A DNA stretch of 64,000 nt, taken from positions 248,001 to 312,000 of the forward strand of contig JAJVDF010000127.1 in NCBI GenBank assembly GCA_022410635.1, written 5' to 3'. The translations under genes were made by a program, and so were the position numbers. This DNA comes from Tretioscincus oriximinensis. Lineage: Eukaryota > Chordata > Lepidosauria > Squamata > Gymnophthalmidae. Below the pieces are notes generated by a model. It was not told where the DNA came from. It saw nothing but the letters and a program-made list of their open reading frames with translations, and did not search any database. Positions within the stretch are counted from its first letter, which is position 1, and every line of letters starts with the position of its first letter. Positions 22,743 through 33,397 of this stretch are shown piece by piece.

Positions 22743-22967
22743 CATATGTGTTGCTATATACCCAGTCATCTAAAACCATGCTTAAACTTAACATAAACCT
22801 ACCTTGTATTTAAGGAGGCCACAGTCATTCCCTCACTGTTGAAACACTTCTACAGGGTCAAGTTGTTTCAGCCAACACCAACCTCCACATTTTGCATCAA
22901 GGCACGCCATGTGGATGCCCCCTTTATTAAAGCTGCGTGCACACAACAATGTAAAAACCGCAATAAA

Positions 22968-22987
22968 GCTATATTCCAGAATATAGC
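22968..22987. repeat. 20-bp inverted repeat, 9-bp arms around CA
   Basis: The sequence gctatattc-ca-gaatatagc pairs with itself. It lies between two GTGCAC-containing stretches (22936-22944 and 22995-23007), which could be remnants of outer arms. Confidence 0.7.
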
Positions 22988-23152
22988 AATCGCGTGCNTG
23001 TGCACACCAAACATGTATATTCTGTAACCTCGCTTGGCATGTAAGGCTGAGTCTTCCTCACAGCATTCCGAACGAGGTAGAAAATTGCTGTTGTTTGCAG
23101 TGCGCATATATCATCAGATGGTGTCTATGTGTCAAATGTATTGTGAAAACAG

Positions 23153-23534
23153 CAGTGGCGGCTGGCCTCTGTGTTCGTGGGGTTCGGCGAACACTCAGAG
23201 ATTAAAATCAATGATAAAATCTCCAAAAAACAATGGAGAACCATCGGCCAATTGTCGTCTTTCATAATGGAGCTGCCATCAAATCAAAAAGTTTATTGAC
23301 AAAAGGGGTTGTCGATCCCAGAAACCAATGGGAGGGCTGCCTAGGAGGGGCTACAGTCTGTCTCTCAGTCTTTGTAGTGGTGCCATTTTGTATTGACATT
23401 TAACTTACAGACTGAAAGCGAGACCGGTAAGTGCTTGAATGTGCCTTCCCTCAGCCGCTTTCCTAACTTTGCTGAGGCTGGAGGAACCTGCCCCCCCCCC
23501 NCCGCCCAGCCCCAAACTGCACCAGCTGCCACTA
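23153..23534. mobile_element. Non-autonomous hAT transposon, 382 bp
   Basis: The left terminus is CAGTGGCGGCTGGCC and the right terminus is ccagctgccacta, imperfect inverted repeats. Flanks are gaaaacag (23145-23152) and gaaagcag (23535-23542), an 8-bp target duplication with one mismatch. The interior contains a run of C with an n near 23501. No transposase frame is present. Confidence 0.72.
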
Positions 23535-23542
23535 GAAAGCAG

Positions 23543-25517
23543 CTAGAGCAAGTAAGCGAAGGATGAACACAATACTTTTTTTTTTTTGTGCTAAGGGCAC
23601 AAAGCTGGTTGGATTCTTATAAAATTCTTTTCCTGTCAGCACTAGCTGTCTAGTCTCTTGAACATCTTTTGTGTTCCCAGTGTGCATTGGGATAATCTAA
23701 CTTGTATAATTCATCAAATAATCTATTTTGGGATATATCTTGTAATAGGGCCCTGCCATCTGCAAACCAGTGTAGGCTATGGCCTGTGGAAATGGTCACT
23801 CAGGCTCCATCTGGAGAATCCACAAACTTCATTCAACATAACTGCCTCTGTAAGGTCTGTTTGGCTTTTTCCTTTTTTAAACACTGGAAAGAAAGGGAGT
23901 GAACTGTTTACATGAAGCCTTGCAGCTTTAATTACTTCTGACAATCCTCCCATCATTTTAATAGGATTCCAAAAGGATAAAGAAAAACAGATATTTTTAT
24001 ATTTCAACCTGGCCTGTCATTGTGACAGAACTCAGGAACAAATCACTAAATGTTTTATGAGTATGTCTAAAAGCGTCCTCTGCTACAGATCTGAGTGCAA
24101 AGAGTTGAAAACGGGAACTAGGTATGCTTTGTGTGATCTCTCTACATTTCTTCTCCTGGAAGAATGGACGGGTAGACACTACACCAGCAGCTACATGTCA
24201 CTACTCTAAGAAGAAAAGGGAGTGAGCGAATGAATTTTGGCAGTAAATATTTGCGGGCAGATTGCCAGTATCCTGATTCAGTGTTTATGGGAACATCTTG
24301 AAATAGCTCCCAAATTAATGACTATATCTTCCATCACTCTTGTATGATGTCTGAACATGAGGAGAAAGTAAACAATAGTTAATGACCTGGGATCTGCTGG
24401 CAGATGTTGCACTAGTGCTGGTTCTGATTTTCACTTATACTCGTAAGCTATTCAAATCAGATGTTTATCTTTGGGGTAAAATGCACACACAGAGAATGGG
24501 AAGCTTCCCCACAGATTGCTATCGCCTTCCACTAAGGAAGTCTCAGGGAAAAAAAGAATACTTCATGGGATTATTTGTTCACACTGAAAATAGCTTTTCA
24601 GGCTCTTATAACAGCTTGCAAGGGAGAAAGANCCACTAATCACAAAGAAAACTAGGTCGGGGCTGTCTTGTGCTGGGTTTTGTGGCTTTTAAATTTGGAG
24701 GCCTGTTAGATATAACCTATGAAAAACAAGGAATTATATCGTAACTACAACAGACTGCATCAGTGCACCATAAAAAANGATGTGACTCAAAAGCAGCTTG
24801 GAGGAATTCACCTCTATTGCCTTAATCTGTGTTAAAATGTATTATTTGGTCTTAGAGGTGGGACAGTGATGGGAAAATTTTCCACCCCTGGAAACTCATA
24901 TCCGGGGGGAGAAATTCCTGCCTGGACAGGCCTTGTCTTTTCCGGTCCCACCCCTTTGGCTCAGGTGACTTCTGGCCCCAGCCATTTTGGGTCATGTAAC
25001 TTCCAGCCCCTTTATTTGGTCATATTCAGGGGCAGGGCCTGAAATCACATGATCCAAAATAGCCTATGGTACCAGGAAGTGGGTGGGACATACGGGGAGG
25101 GAGAAACTCGGATCCTGGAGCTTCTCCCTTGTATAGGCCCTGGAATAGCCCAGGAAACTCGTACATGTGCAAATTTCTCATACAGTTTAGACATTGGCAG
25201 GGGGCAGGGATTCCAAAGTCTGATTTCTACCACCTCTGTTGCTTTGGTGCTGTTTTCTTTTAAATGTGCCCAGATGCAGCCAACGTAGCAAAATGACTAG
25301 GGAATCTAATTAGGAGCACAAAGACTGGAGGTAAATTCTTAGGACCTTTCTATTGCTATTGTTATGGAAACCTTGTTGCACTCCGTTCCCTCCAAGTGCA
25401 AAGAAAAATATTCAATATAGTTCACATCTTGGTTGCAGGAACAGGTTGGATGTGATGGGATACAAATAATTTAACAAAAGGTTCTCTGCCATGAAGCAAT
25501 AGCAGGAACTGGAACTG
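23543..25517. other. Unique DNA, no gene recognised
   Basis: Nothing with a known motif is seen. Frames at 23658-23915, 23777-24007 and 24382-24639 lack family signatures. The section 24870-25110 is GC-richer than its surroundings and may be an old repeat (gggtcatgtaacttccagcc, then acatgatccaaaatagcc). Confidence 0.45.
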
Positions 25518-25524
25518 ACATAAT

Positions 25525-25571
<47 letters not shown>

Positions 25572-25625
25572 TACTTATACCCCGCCCTATACCCAAAGGT
25601 CTCAGGGCGGCAAAATTTAAGATGG
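25518..25625 (-). mobile_element. L2 LINE 3' end with expanded ATTT tail
   Basis: An ATTT array (25522-25573) is followed by cttataccccgccctatacc and caaaggtctcagggcgg, the 3' end of an L2 element in reverse. In an L2 the AAAT run is the element's own tail, here lengthened. Confidence 0.82.
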
Positions 25626-26514
25626 TCCTCCCAGAAAAAGCCAACGGAAATGGCACCACTTAAGGTTGAGTTCTCGAAAGAGCAACAGAAACTGTGATTA
25701 GAAGGAAGTGAGTGCTAGTTTAACAACTAGTTGTCTTGAACGGGTGTGAACCTGCTGAATCCTATCCCTGTAACTCAGTAGAGAAAAGTGCAGACAACAG
25801 CAGGTAGGCCTTCCTGTCCAAACTCGGCTTGGCCTTCCCATCCTTTGACGTGATTGGTTGAGAAGATGGCACACATACTATGCAAGGCAGAACACAGCAG
25901 TTCTGAACAGAAAAGTCAATTTTGCAATGTCTGAACTTGTCCAAAGCTGTTCCCAATGTATGATTTTAAATAGTCCACAGGAGGTAAGTTACAGTAATGT
26001 GAAGGGAATAGTTCTGTTTTCTTGGAGAATGAAGGCGTGATTCAGGTTGTGGATGGCTTGTACCAAGTATAAAGAGGGTCTTTCTTCACCATAGATGTTC
26101 AAAGAGTGGCTTAAGGCAGACACTTCTTTTCAATTTACAGTACTACTGTGAGCATAAAATGGAATGGAGAAAAATAATTCTTTATAACCTATATTTGCAA
26201 AACAGAAGAGCATTAGTTTATTCCTATATTTCTCAAGCAAGTGTTTCTAGGTAAAATTACNGAATATGCTTCAAGTATGCTAGGTTTTGAAAATTACATT
26301 TTGGAGATGCCCACATGTGGTAGNAGGTGGTATTGCATCAAATTTAAACAAAACTGGATATATATATTTCTTGAAATGCTGGTTAAGGATATTTTGAGTA
26401 GCTGCTAAATTTGAAACCAGTCTGTCTTCTAAATGGCTAACATTATTATTAGAAATATAATAAAATCGTAAAATACATTTGCAGTTTTAATGTTTTACGG
26501 ATTTAGCATCTTAC
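25626..26514. other. Repeat-poor DNA, nothing recognised
   Basis: No gene or repeat is apparent. Frames at 25762-25956 and 25858-26040 overlap on opposite strands and lack motifs. Confidence 0.45.
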
Positions 26515-26745
26515 AGGGTCATTTTTCACCCAAAAGCTTACCTCCTNTCTTTCCCATCAAACTGTGATGGTCCCCATTTATCTAGTTGCAATTTCTTGCT
26601 TTCGAATAGTTGAGTTGACTAGAACTGAGGCTAGTAGAGGATGCTCATCCCTCTTCACAACAGGCACAAAGTTTCAAACTTGGTATCTCTGCTGAAACAC
26701 CAGGGCTCTTAACCACAGTATCACTGTACCACTATAATATTATAC
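26515..26745 (-). mobile_element. tRNA-derived SINE, second group, minus copy
   Basis: Blocks in reverse are aactgtgatggtccccattt, agttgcaatttcttgctttc, gaatagttgagttgactag, ggatgctcatccctcttcac and a tRNA-like region with cagggctcttaaccacagta. These parallel the plus copy at 26957-27276 read backwards. Confidence 0.7.
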
Positions 26746-26956
26746 AGAAGTACTATTAGTAACAGTAATAGTAGAAGCAATAGTTATGTTTCTTAAATTC
26801 TGTCTACAGATTTTCCATAGATCTCTGATATTGTACTGACCTACCCAAGCCCTAACAATGAATGTGAAATTACAGTTGCACCCAAATAAGATCAATACAC
26901 CACNATTATTTCAGAATAGTATTTAATGAGTGGAATAACCTCTCTGCTGTCTTGAA

Positions 26957-27276
26957 TGGATAGCTCAGTCGCTAAGGAATCTGTCTCTCATCTGGGAGAT
27001 CGGGTTTTCAAATCCCTGTGTTGGACATGGGGAGGGGTGAGCACCTTCCACTATCCTGTTGCTCTAGCCAACCCAGCTATTCAAAAGCATGAATTGCAAG
27101 AAATTGCAACTGACTGCAAGTAGATACCTGGGAACCACCACAACCTGGTGGGGAAGATAGAATGGAAGCCTTCGGGCAAAATATATCCTTGTAAGCCACT
27201 TTGAGTCCCTTTGAAAGGTGAGAAAAGTGGGGTATAAGAACCAAATTCTTCTTCTTCTTCTTCTTCTTCTTCTTGA
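26957..27276 (+). mobile_element. tRNA-derived SINE, second group, near full length
   Basis: The tRNA-like head has an A box in ggatagctcagtcgctaagg and a B box in cgggttttcaaatccc, the internal RNA polymerase III promoter. The body runs gagcaccttccactatcc, ccaacccagctattcaaaag, gcaagaaattgcaactgac and ggggaagatagaatggaagc. The 3' end reads ctttgagtccctttgaaagg and ggggtataagaaccaaattc, ending in a CTT array (27246-27275). That 3' end resembles those of BovB-mobilised squamate SINEs. This is the best-preserved copy of the group in the window. Confidence 0.85.
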
Positions 27277-27789
27277 ATGCAACAAAGTACTAGCAGGGTC
27301 TTCCTCCTCCATCTGTGGCCACAGGTGTTGGGATTCCCAAGTAGCAATGGCCATTAGAGGAAAAAGTAGGCTTTGGACTGCCTCAAAAAAGAAAAGCCAT
27401 AGGGCAAAAAGCAGCTGGGTCCCTAGCAAGTGAGAGGGGTTGTAGCTCAGATTTCAGTGCTGTCAGTTGCTCTCCTGGCTCTCCACTCGCCTGGATCTCT
27501 GGCTGCTTGGTAGAGGAAGTATTAAAACAAATCCAGCTCCCTCTCAAGCAGCCAGCAAAATTCTCTAGAATCTGATGTTGAGCATATGTCCCTACGCTAC
27601 AGCTCTTCTCATTGGATAGAAATGTGTAGTACCTATGCTACTAGCCATCCCATTGGCCAAAGGTTTTCTACCCAATGAAAATGTTTAGAGGGACAACGAT
27701 TGCAATGCTCAATACTTTGGCCACTGGATGAGAAGACTGGAGTAACTGGGAAAAGTGTCCGACACTGGGAATGTTGAAAAGAGAAAGTG
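27277..27789. other. Unique DNA between SINE and BovB-like fragment
   Basis: No gene is seen. The minus frame 27064-27429 is largely SINE sequence with a GAA array and is not coding. Confidence 0.5.
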
Positions 27790-27895
27790 GCACATGAGTT
27801 TGATCAGAGTTGAAAGACAGGAGCCCGGCACACTACGGTCCATGGGTTCAAAAAGAGTTGGATGCAACTGAATCACACCAACAATTCCAGGTTTA
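27790..27895 (+). mobile_element. Probable BovB (RTE) LINE 3' end fragment
   Basis: The stretch contains cggcacactacggtccatgg and gttcaaaaagagttggatgc followed by aactgaatcac. These match, with changes, the tccatggggtcncaaagagt and cggacacgactgagcga end of BovB elements. No coding part remains. The SINEs here have similar 3' ends, which fits BovB as their driver. Confidence 0.6.
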
Positions 27896-29254
27896 AGGTC
27901 TGCAACATGTTAAAACATGAAATTTCAATCTAATAACTGATCAAAGTGAAATCGTCCCTGGCAGGAAATGAAGGAGCAACTAGCTTGCAAATGATTTGCA
28001 ATGTTTGAGAATTAAAGATGCTGCAAGCCTTTTAAAAAACTTACTGGCTTCATCTGTACACTGTTGAAAAGGTTCAGAAATGGCTTACAAATAGTGGCAT
28101 CCACATAGCCTTAATTCACAGTAAAGGCCAGAAAGCAGTTCCACAATTGAATTGTCTGACCTTTAATTTGGATTAGAGGTGGAAATTCTAGTCTGTACAT
28201 GCTATTACCTCCAAGTTACTTTTGAACTGCTTTTTTAATGTGTGAATACAACAGTAGCTTGCAGATCTTGATTTGAGATTGGTGGGATCCATTTTACGTC
28301 ATAGTATTTGATCTGTTGATTCCAAGCCAAAATAAGACAGTGTTTTTCATTTCAATGGGTGTATCAAAGAGGAATTTCCTGCAGTTTATAATGCCAGCAG
28401 CATCTGCTGAAATTTGCTATTTAACACACTCATTAAAGAAGGAGTATTCCTGCCCTGTTTTTTTTTCTGCTAAACTTTATTCCAAGTGCAATGTGAATAC
28501 AAAGGGCTTTTTTTCTCTTTTTCTTTTACAAAATAATGGAAGTGTTGGTATAGGGAGGAGATAAAAATGAATAGGCCTTTAGCTATTGTTTTTCCTCTGT
28601 TACACAACTCTGAGACAGAACTCAAACGTTATCTGAAAAATGTCCAAACTGTAAAATTCATATATCTGTAATCTGAATATTTGCCATGCCCATATTACAG
28701 TCTTACCTAAATTTTATATCTTTTAAAGTCTTCGATTTATTCCTCCCCCTTTGCTTTATTACAATTTGGCTTATACTGTATTATAAGACTGTCGCAAGAA
28801 TAAGTGTAACTGGAAATTTTCATATAAATAGCATTTGTTGAAAATAAGCTTCAGATGTTCCAAACAGCTGAAAAAGGAAATGTCACATTATCAGTTGCCC
28901 AATCTTGCATCTCTATGAAAGCCTCACATTGTCTGTTCTGTTGATGCTGCTTCCTGAATGTATATTTTTGCCTGAAAACATTGAAATAACATTGAGATTA
29001 TGGTGAATCTGAAGAGAGAAACTGCTTTNCAAAATGTCAGTCAGTTGTGCTATAGGTTGCAAAGTGGCCTGTCAGAATCAGGCTGGGAGCATATAGGAAT
29101 GAGAAGATTAGAGACCGCTGAGAAACTTATAAGACTGCGATCTTGGACTGGAGTTCCATTCATGAGGTGAGACATCTGTTTTCCAGGAGCAAGGAAGAAA
29201 TGCTTGTAGTGACTGCTGAAAATAACTTACATTTTTGACTTGTGAAACAAAGAA
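27896..29254. other. Unique DNA, no gene recognised
   Basis: Nothing recognisable. One frame (28316-28564, plus) lacks motifs. The section 28640-29000 is repeat-poor. Confidence 0.45.
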
Positions 29255-29558
29255 CCTTATGGACTCTGGCTATCTAAAGGAGCACCTTCTCCCACATAGA
29301 CCTGTCCATGCAGTAAGTTCTCAAGGAGAAGGCCTTTTGGTAGTTCATCCACTTTCAGAGATGCAAGAGGTAGGGGCACATAAAAGGGCCTTCTCTGTTG
29401 TGGCCCCCATACTCTGGAGCAGCCTTCTTCTAGAGGCTCACCAGGTGCCTATATAGTTTTTGACACCTGGTAAAAACATCTTCACCCAGGCTTTTGACTC
29501 ACTCTGCATTCTGTCCTTCCAGGGATGGTGGGAGGGAGAAAGGATCTTTTTTAAAAAA
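29255..29558 (+). mobile_element. L2-like LINE, C-terminal coding and 3' region
   Basis: A frame over 29235-29456 contains KRAFSVVAPILWSSLLLEA, matching the R-A-F-S-V-V-A-P-x-L-W end section of L2-type proteins. It is followed by tttttgacacctggtaaaaac and a tccttccagggatggtgg block also present at 44130-44155. The L2 end continues past the GAT array at 29634. Confidence 0.72.

Positions 29559-29633
<75 letters not shown>
29559..29633. repeat. GAT microsatellite, 25 units
   Basis: An uninterrupted run of GAT lies inside an L2 3' region. It gives poly-Asp and poly-Met frames that are not genes. Confidence 0.97.
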
Positions 29634-29635
<2 letters not shown>

Positions 29636-29730
29636 CTGGATCTATTACCTGCCATAGGATCAATGGTCAAGGACAGGATATAAATAATTTAAAATAATAA
29701 TTTAAAATAATAATTTAAAATAAATAAATA
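29634..29730 (+). mobile_element. L2 3' end with 15-bp AT-rich tandem repeats
   Basis: After the GAT array, gtcaaggacaggatataaat leads into three repeats of a 15-base unit (aataatttaaaataa-like) and an AAATAAAT tail. It is the distal part of the L2 copy starting at 29255. Confidence 0.7.
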
Positions 29731-30174
29731 ACATTCTAAAAATTGGCTTCTCCATCCACAATCACACCTGGAAATAAGGCAGCTGTTACCACCACAAATG
29801 GAGAGCCAAAAGCAGTAGGCTCTTTCCATGGCGAGGGAGGCAGCTCCTCTGTTATTGGGGCTTACATGTATATTCTTTAAGGAAGGTTTATGTTTCTTTT
29901 TGAGTTAGGAATTTCAGGTGTCTCAGTGGCAAACACAAAATATTGTGCTGCTGTTTGTTTTTGTTTACAGCACTTCTAAGGTGAGTGAGAATGTACCCAC
30001 ACCTCAGTGACAAGAGGTGTCCTAAGACAAGGATGGATTGCTTCATTTCCAGAGTTAATAGTTTGACCTCAGACCTCAGTAGAAGTTCTTTTTCAGCTCT
30101 TTGATTAATGCAAAGGAAAATACTTTTGATGCTCTTCTCTTAGCAATTGATGGCAGGGAAACCCTTGAGCATTT
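29731..30174. other. Unique DNA, nothing recognised
   Basis: No gene or repeat is recognised between two L2 pieces. Confidence 0.45.
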
Positions 30175-30365
30175 GTCTACCGTGTCGCTAAGGTTAAAGG
30201 TTTCTACCAGCCTAGGTGTGGATACACACAGCTTAGAGATGTTCTGCTCCACCTTCAGAGATTGGTTGTTACTGTTTTAAAATGTAAACTTTGTACTATT
30301 TTTATTGTTGGCCTCCCTGAGACCTCGGGTATGAGGCAGGGTATAAGAATAAATAAATAAATAAG
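30175..30365 (+). mobile_element. L2 LINE 3' end
   Basis: Shared with 51595-51730: a ttgttactgttttaaaatgt block, ttttattgttggcctccctg, gagacctcgggtatgaggca and a final AAATAAATAAAT tail. Confidence 0.8.
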
Positions 30366-30504
30366 CCTGCCCCTCTCTTGCCATACACACTCCATGAAAG
30401 TGGCTCAATTTACCACACTGTGTACAAATATTCATGCAGTCATAATCATCTAAAAATGGGTGTTACTAATTATATAAATAGTTGCTAAAATCTATCAAGG
30501 GGGG

Positions 30505-30600
30505 GTGTCTTGTAGCACTTCAGAAACTAACAAGAAAAAGGTAGGCAGCATGNACTTTCGCAGACAAAGGCTGCATCCATTCATCAGCTTCCTACTTACA
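30505..30600 (+). repeat. Copy of the unresolved amniote repeat
   Basis: It reads gtgtcttgtagcacttcag, aaactaacaag, taggcagcatgnactttcg and cattcatcagctt. This is the best of the three copies here (others at 8583 and 10650). Confidence 0.6.
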
Positions 30601-31113
30601 TGGGAGTGACCTGAAGGCAGCTCCACTGGACTGGATCGTGACTCATCAGCACTGATTGCACTGAGAAGCCCTGTTGCCCCGCACTTTGTTGGANTGGATA
30701 AAGGGAAGTCCTCCAGAGAACTGTTTCCATTGCTGTATGTGGCTCATGGGTTGGAGGACATCCGCATCTGGGGCAAGAATGCACATGAAGTTGTATGAGA
30801 CCAGGTGTTTAGCTGTCAATTGGGGAGTTCATGTGCAGTGGATGCTGAACCCATGTGAGTGCCAGGAGCACATCCTGGCTATTGCCATGGTGGTGCTGTT
30901 CTCCTCACGATGAGGTCTCTGGCAGCAGTGTGCAACAAAACAGGTAGGTGCGGGCAGGANAGGGATTGTCTATATCTCACTATACCTTCAAAATCCAAGC
31001 TATAGCCAATCATGTGGAGATTGCTTCTTTAGTCTATCTTTTAATAACACAGCTTGTGTACTTTTAAGTCCAATTTTATTTTTAACTGAACCTGCTCTTT
31101 GGCCAGTAAATAA
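30601..31113. other. Unique DNA, GC-richer, no gene recognised
   Basis: A plus frame (30674-30913) and a minus frame (30596-30784) overlap. Neither shows a motif I recognise. The stretch is somewhat richer in G and C than its neighbours and might be a degraded processed copy of something. Confidence 0.35.
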
Positions 31114-31181
31114 ATGTTCACTCATTCGTTCATTCATTTGTTCATTTGTTTGTTTGTTCATTCATTCATTCATTCATTGTA
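31114..31181. repeat. Interrupted tetranucleotide ATTC/TTTG microsatellite
   Basis: Units of CATT, CGTT and GTTT alternate, ending in five clean ATTC units (about 31161-31179). Confidence 0.9.
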
Positions 31182-32447
31182 TGGTTTAATCCAAAGTATT
31201 AATGCAGATAATAAGATGAAGACAACTTTTCTATATGGCTTTAGGTCACTTGAAAGTAATTTTAAAAATCATTTTTCTACCCTTCAACTATTAGTTGCTG
31301 TTACTCTTTCACAGCTACAGATTTGTGGTTGTTCCCACCACCAATGTTTTAAATAATTCTCGGAACATTTGAAGGGCACGTAGTGGGCAAATGCTTTTTC
31401 TAACGAGATATTTTCTGTTGTTACATACCATTTAGCAAGCTTTTCCACACTGCTTTAGCCTTTCATCTGTTGACTAATTACGTGCAAATGGAGTGTGCCA
31501 TTCATAAGCAAGTAACCTCTGTTCCCTATTGTTCTACTAATTAATTATTGTTGATTGGTCTGACTTGCTACACGTTGTTTCAAAGGATGATCAAAGCCAA
31601 TCTCCCATTAATCTACAGAACTAGATGTCAGATTAGTACATTCTTATGTGCTCTTATGAAGATTTTATTTTCAGCCTTCAATAAAGGGCTTGTCAAAGAA
31701 TAATGGGTTCGATATATCTTTGGCNGGGGAGTTCAAAGGTCATTCTCAAAAAGATGTTGAGGCTTGCATAGCAAACAGTGGCGCCTTGCTCCCATCTAAG
31801 TGAAATCCTAATTCATTTTGTTCAATTTCATTTAACTAAACATAGATTGTTGGTGACAGCAAACAATGATGATGAACAATAAAAAGAGTATTTCAATGCC
31901 AATGAACCAGATCAGAATTTACCAATTTGTAACCCACTTCTTGAATTTTCAGTCATGTAATAAAAATAAGAAAATTTAGCATTTTGAAGCTGGTTGACCA
32001 TGGCCTTTCTGCAGAGGGTTTTATTCCAGAATACAACCCCAATTAGGGATCTTCCAGTCATGTACTGGTGCAAACTATGGCAGGTTTCAGCCCAGATCAG
32101 CTGTAGTCTGCACCAGTATGCTAATGTCAAGTCTTTTATTTAGTGCATAAAAAGCCAGAGACATGTCCTTCAAGGAGAANCTAGAGATTGTAAAACTGTG
32201 ACTTTCCAAATGTGGCTAGGTGTGAATGTTAAGGAACAAACATTTTGCAGTTTGACAACACCTGGAGGGAAATAATTTGATCATCTCTCTACCTTCAAAG
32301 CTCTAATGATTCCAGCGTAAATTATCCTTCTGTCCCTTAAGTGCACTCTAGGACTACCGAGCAGGTAAGTGAAAAGGAGTGTACAATAGATCATTTAAAG
32401 AGGATGGCATAAAGGTACAAGGAATGGCATATATATTAAATTGTTGT
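31182..32447. other. Repeat-poor DNA; 31420-31720 is a candidate conserved non-coding block
   Basis: No transposon or coding motif is seen. 31420-31720 contains gactaattacgtgc, actaattaattattgttg and atcaaag, which look like homeodomain and TCF-type sites. That is suggestive only, because such motifs are common in AT-rich DNA. Confidence 0.35.
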
Positions 32448-32665
32448 ATTTTATTTATATTATTTATTTGTACTTATATCCTGCCCTATACCCGAAGGTC
32501 TCAGCACATACGGCTTTTGTTTCTTTCTCCACAAGAAATACCCTGTGAAGTAAGTGGGGCAGAGAGAGTTCTAAAAAACCNTGACTGGCTTTCATGGAGG
32601 AATNGGGAATCAATCCAGGAGACTACCAGATAAGAGTCCAACACTCTAACCACTACACCAAATAA
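32448..32665 (-). mobile_element. tRNA-derived SINE with an L2-like 3' tail
   Basis: Reverse complement starts ttggtgtagtggttagagtg (A-box region), gattgattcccnattcctcc (B-box region), then the Sauria-type core with ccccacttacttcacagggt and tcttgtggagaaagaaa. It then passes into ctgagaccttcgggtatagg and gcaggatataagtac with an AAATAAAT tail, which is the L2 3' end seen at 30300-30365 and 46720-46785. Either the SINE inserted at an L2 end or the two were joined during reverse transcription. n bases at 32581 and 32604. Confidence 0.72.
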
Positions 32666-32748
32666 TGAGACATTGCATGCAAAATTCTTTCAGTAATTCT
32701 TTATTTCTTTGAAAAGCAGGCATTATAAGTCTTCATTTATTTATTTAA

Positions 32749-32852
32749 GGCCCTGTTTACATAGGATCAGTAATATATTTTAGGGATCTGCTACATCTAT
32801 TATCTACGATAAATCCCTAAAATTCACTAATAAGATCTGTGCAAACAGGGTC
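32749..32852. mobile_element. Small hAT-like MITE, about 104 bp
   Basis: The left terminus is GGCCCTGTTTACATAGG and the right terminus ends gtgcaaacagggtc, an inverted match. Inner arms agggatctgctac and tagggatttat also pair in part. Flanks ttatttaa (32741-32748) and ntatttca (32853-32860) fit an imperfect 8-bp duplication. Confidence 0.55.
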
Positions 32853-33097
32853 NTATTTCAAGTTGTTTATATCTCAAGCTTCATCAAGTTACAATGAATA
32901 AAACACTAAAATATGGTAGAATAAAAAAGACCATAATTTTCACCAATCGCCAATTTCAAAACTCTCACATGTCAGCGCCATATAAATTAGGGTTTTACCA
33001 TATTATATTCAATAATTCTTCCTTCCCGTTCCCACCTTACTGCCTAAATTAGTCTTTATCAGGTGGGAAAAATATGTTGCATTGATCCATGTATATT
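32853..33097. other. Unique stretch, nothing recognised
   Basis: No gene or repeat is seen in this short AT-rich interval. Confidence 0.5.
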
Positions 33098-33397
33098 TAC
33101 TTCCAGAAGAGGCGGTGGTAGCTAACAGCCTGGATAGCCTTAAGAGAGGATTAGACAAGTTCATGGAAACCAAAGGTATAGACAGCTACTAGGATCGATG
33201 TCTTGATACCACCTCCGAGATGGCAGTATTCCTGAAATACCATTTACAGGGTGTTGAGAACAGATGAAGGCTTTGCTTCCTTCTGTTTCAGACTGCCCAT
33301 GGGCAATTGGTGGGCCACTGTGTGACACAGAATGCTGGACTAGATGGGCTGCGGCTCAATTCACAGAGCTCCTCTTATGTTCTTATGTTCTTATCTT
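33098..33397 (+). mobile_element. CR1 LINE 3' end
   Basis: Reads agaggcggtggtagctaaca, ggattagacaagttcatgg, taccatttacagggtgttg, a tgtgacacagaatgctgg block and tagatgggctgcggctcaa, ending in two ttcttatg octamers. It is more diverged than the pair at 8848 and 19965. Confidence 0.85.

Noticed and set aside
26957..27030. Possible tRNA gene
   Set aside because: A and B boxes are present, but the sequence continues into a SINE body and CTT tail and the cloverleaf is not sound.
27064..27429. 121-codon minus-strand frame
   Set aside because: It lies mostly inside a SINE and its CTT tail.
29460..29697. Poly-Asp and poly-Met frames
   Set aside because: They are translations of the GAT array.
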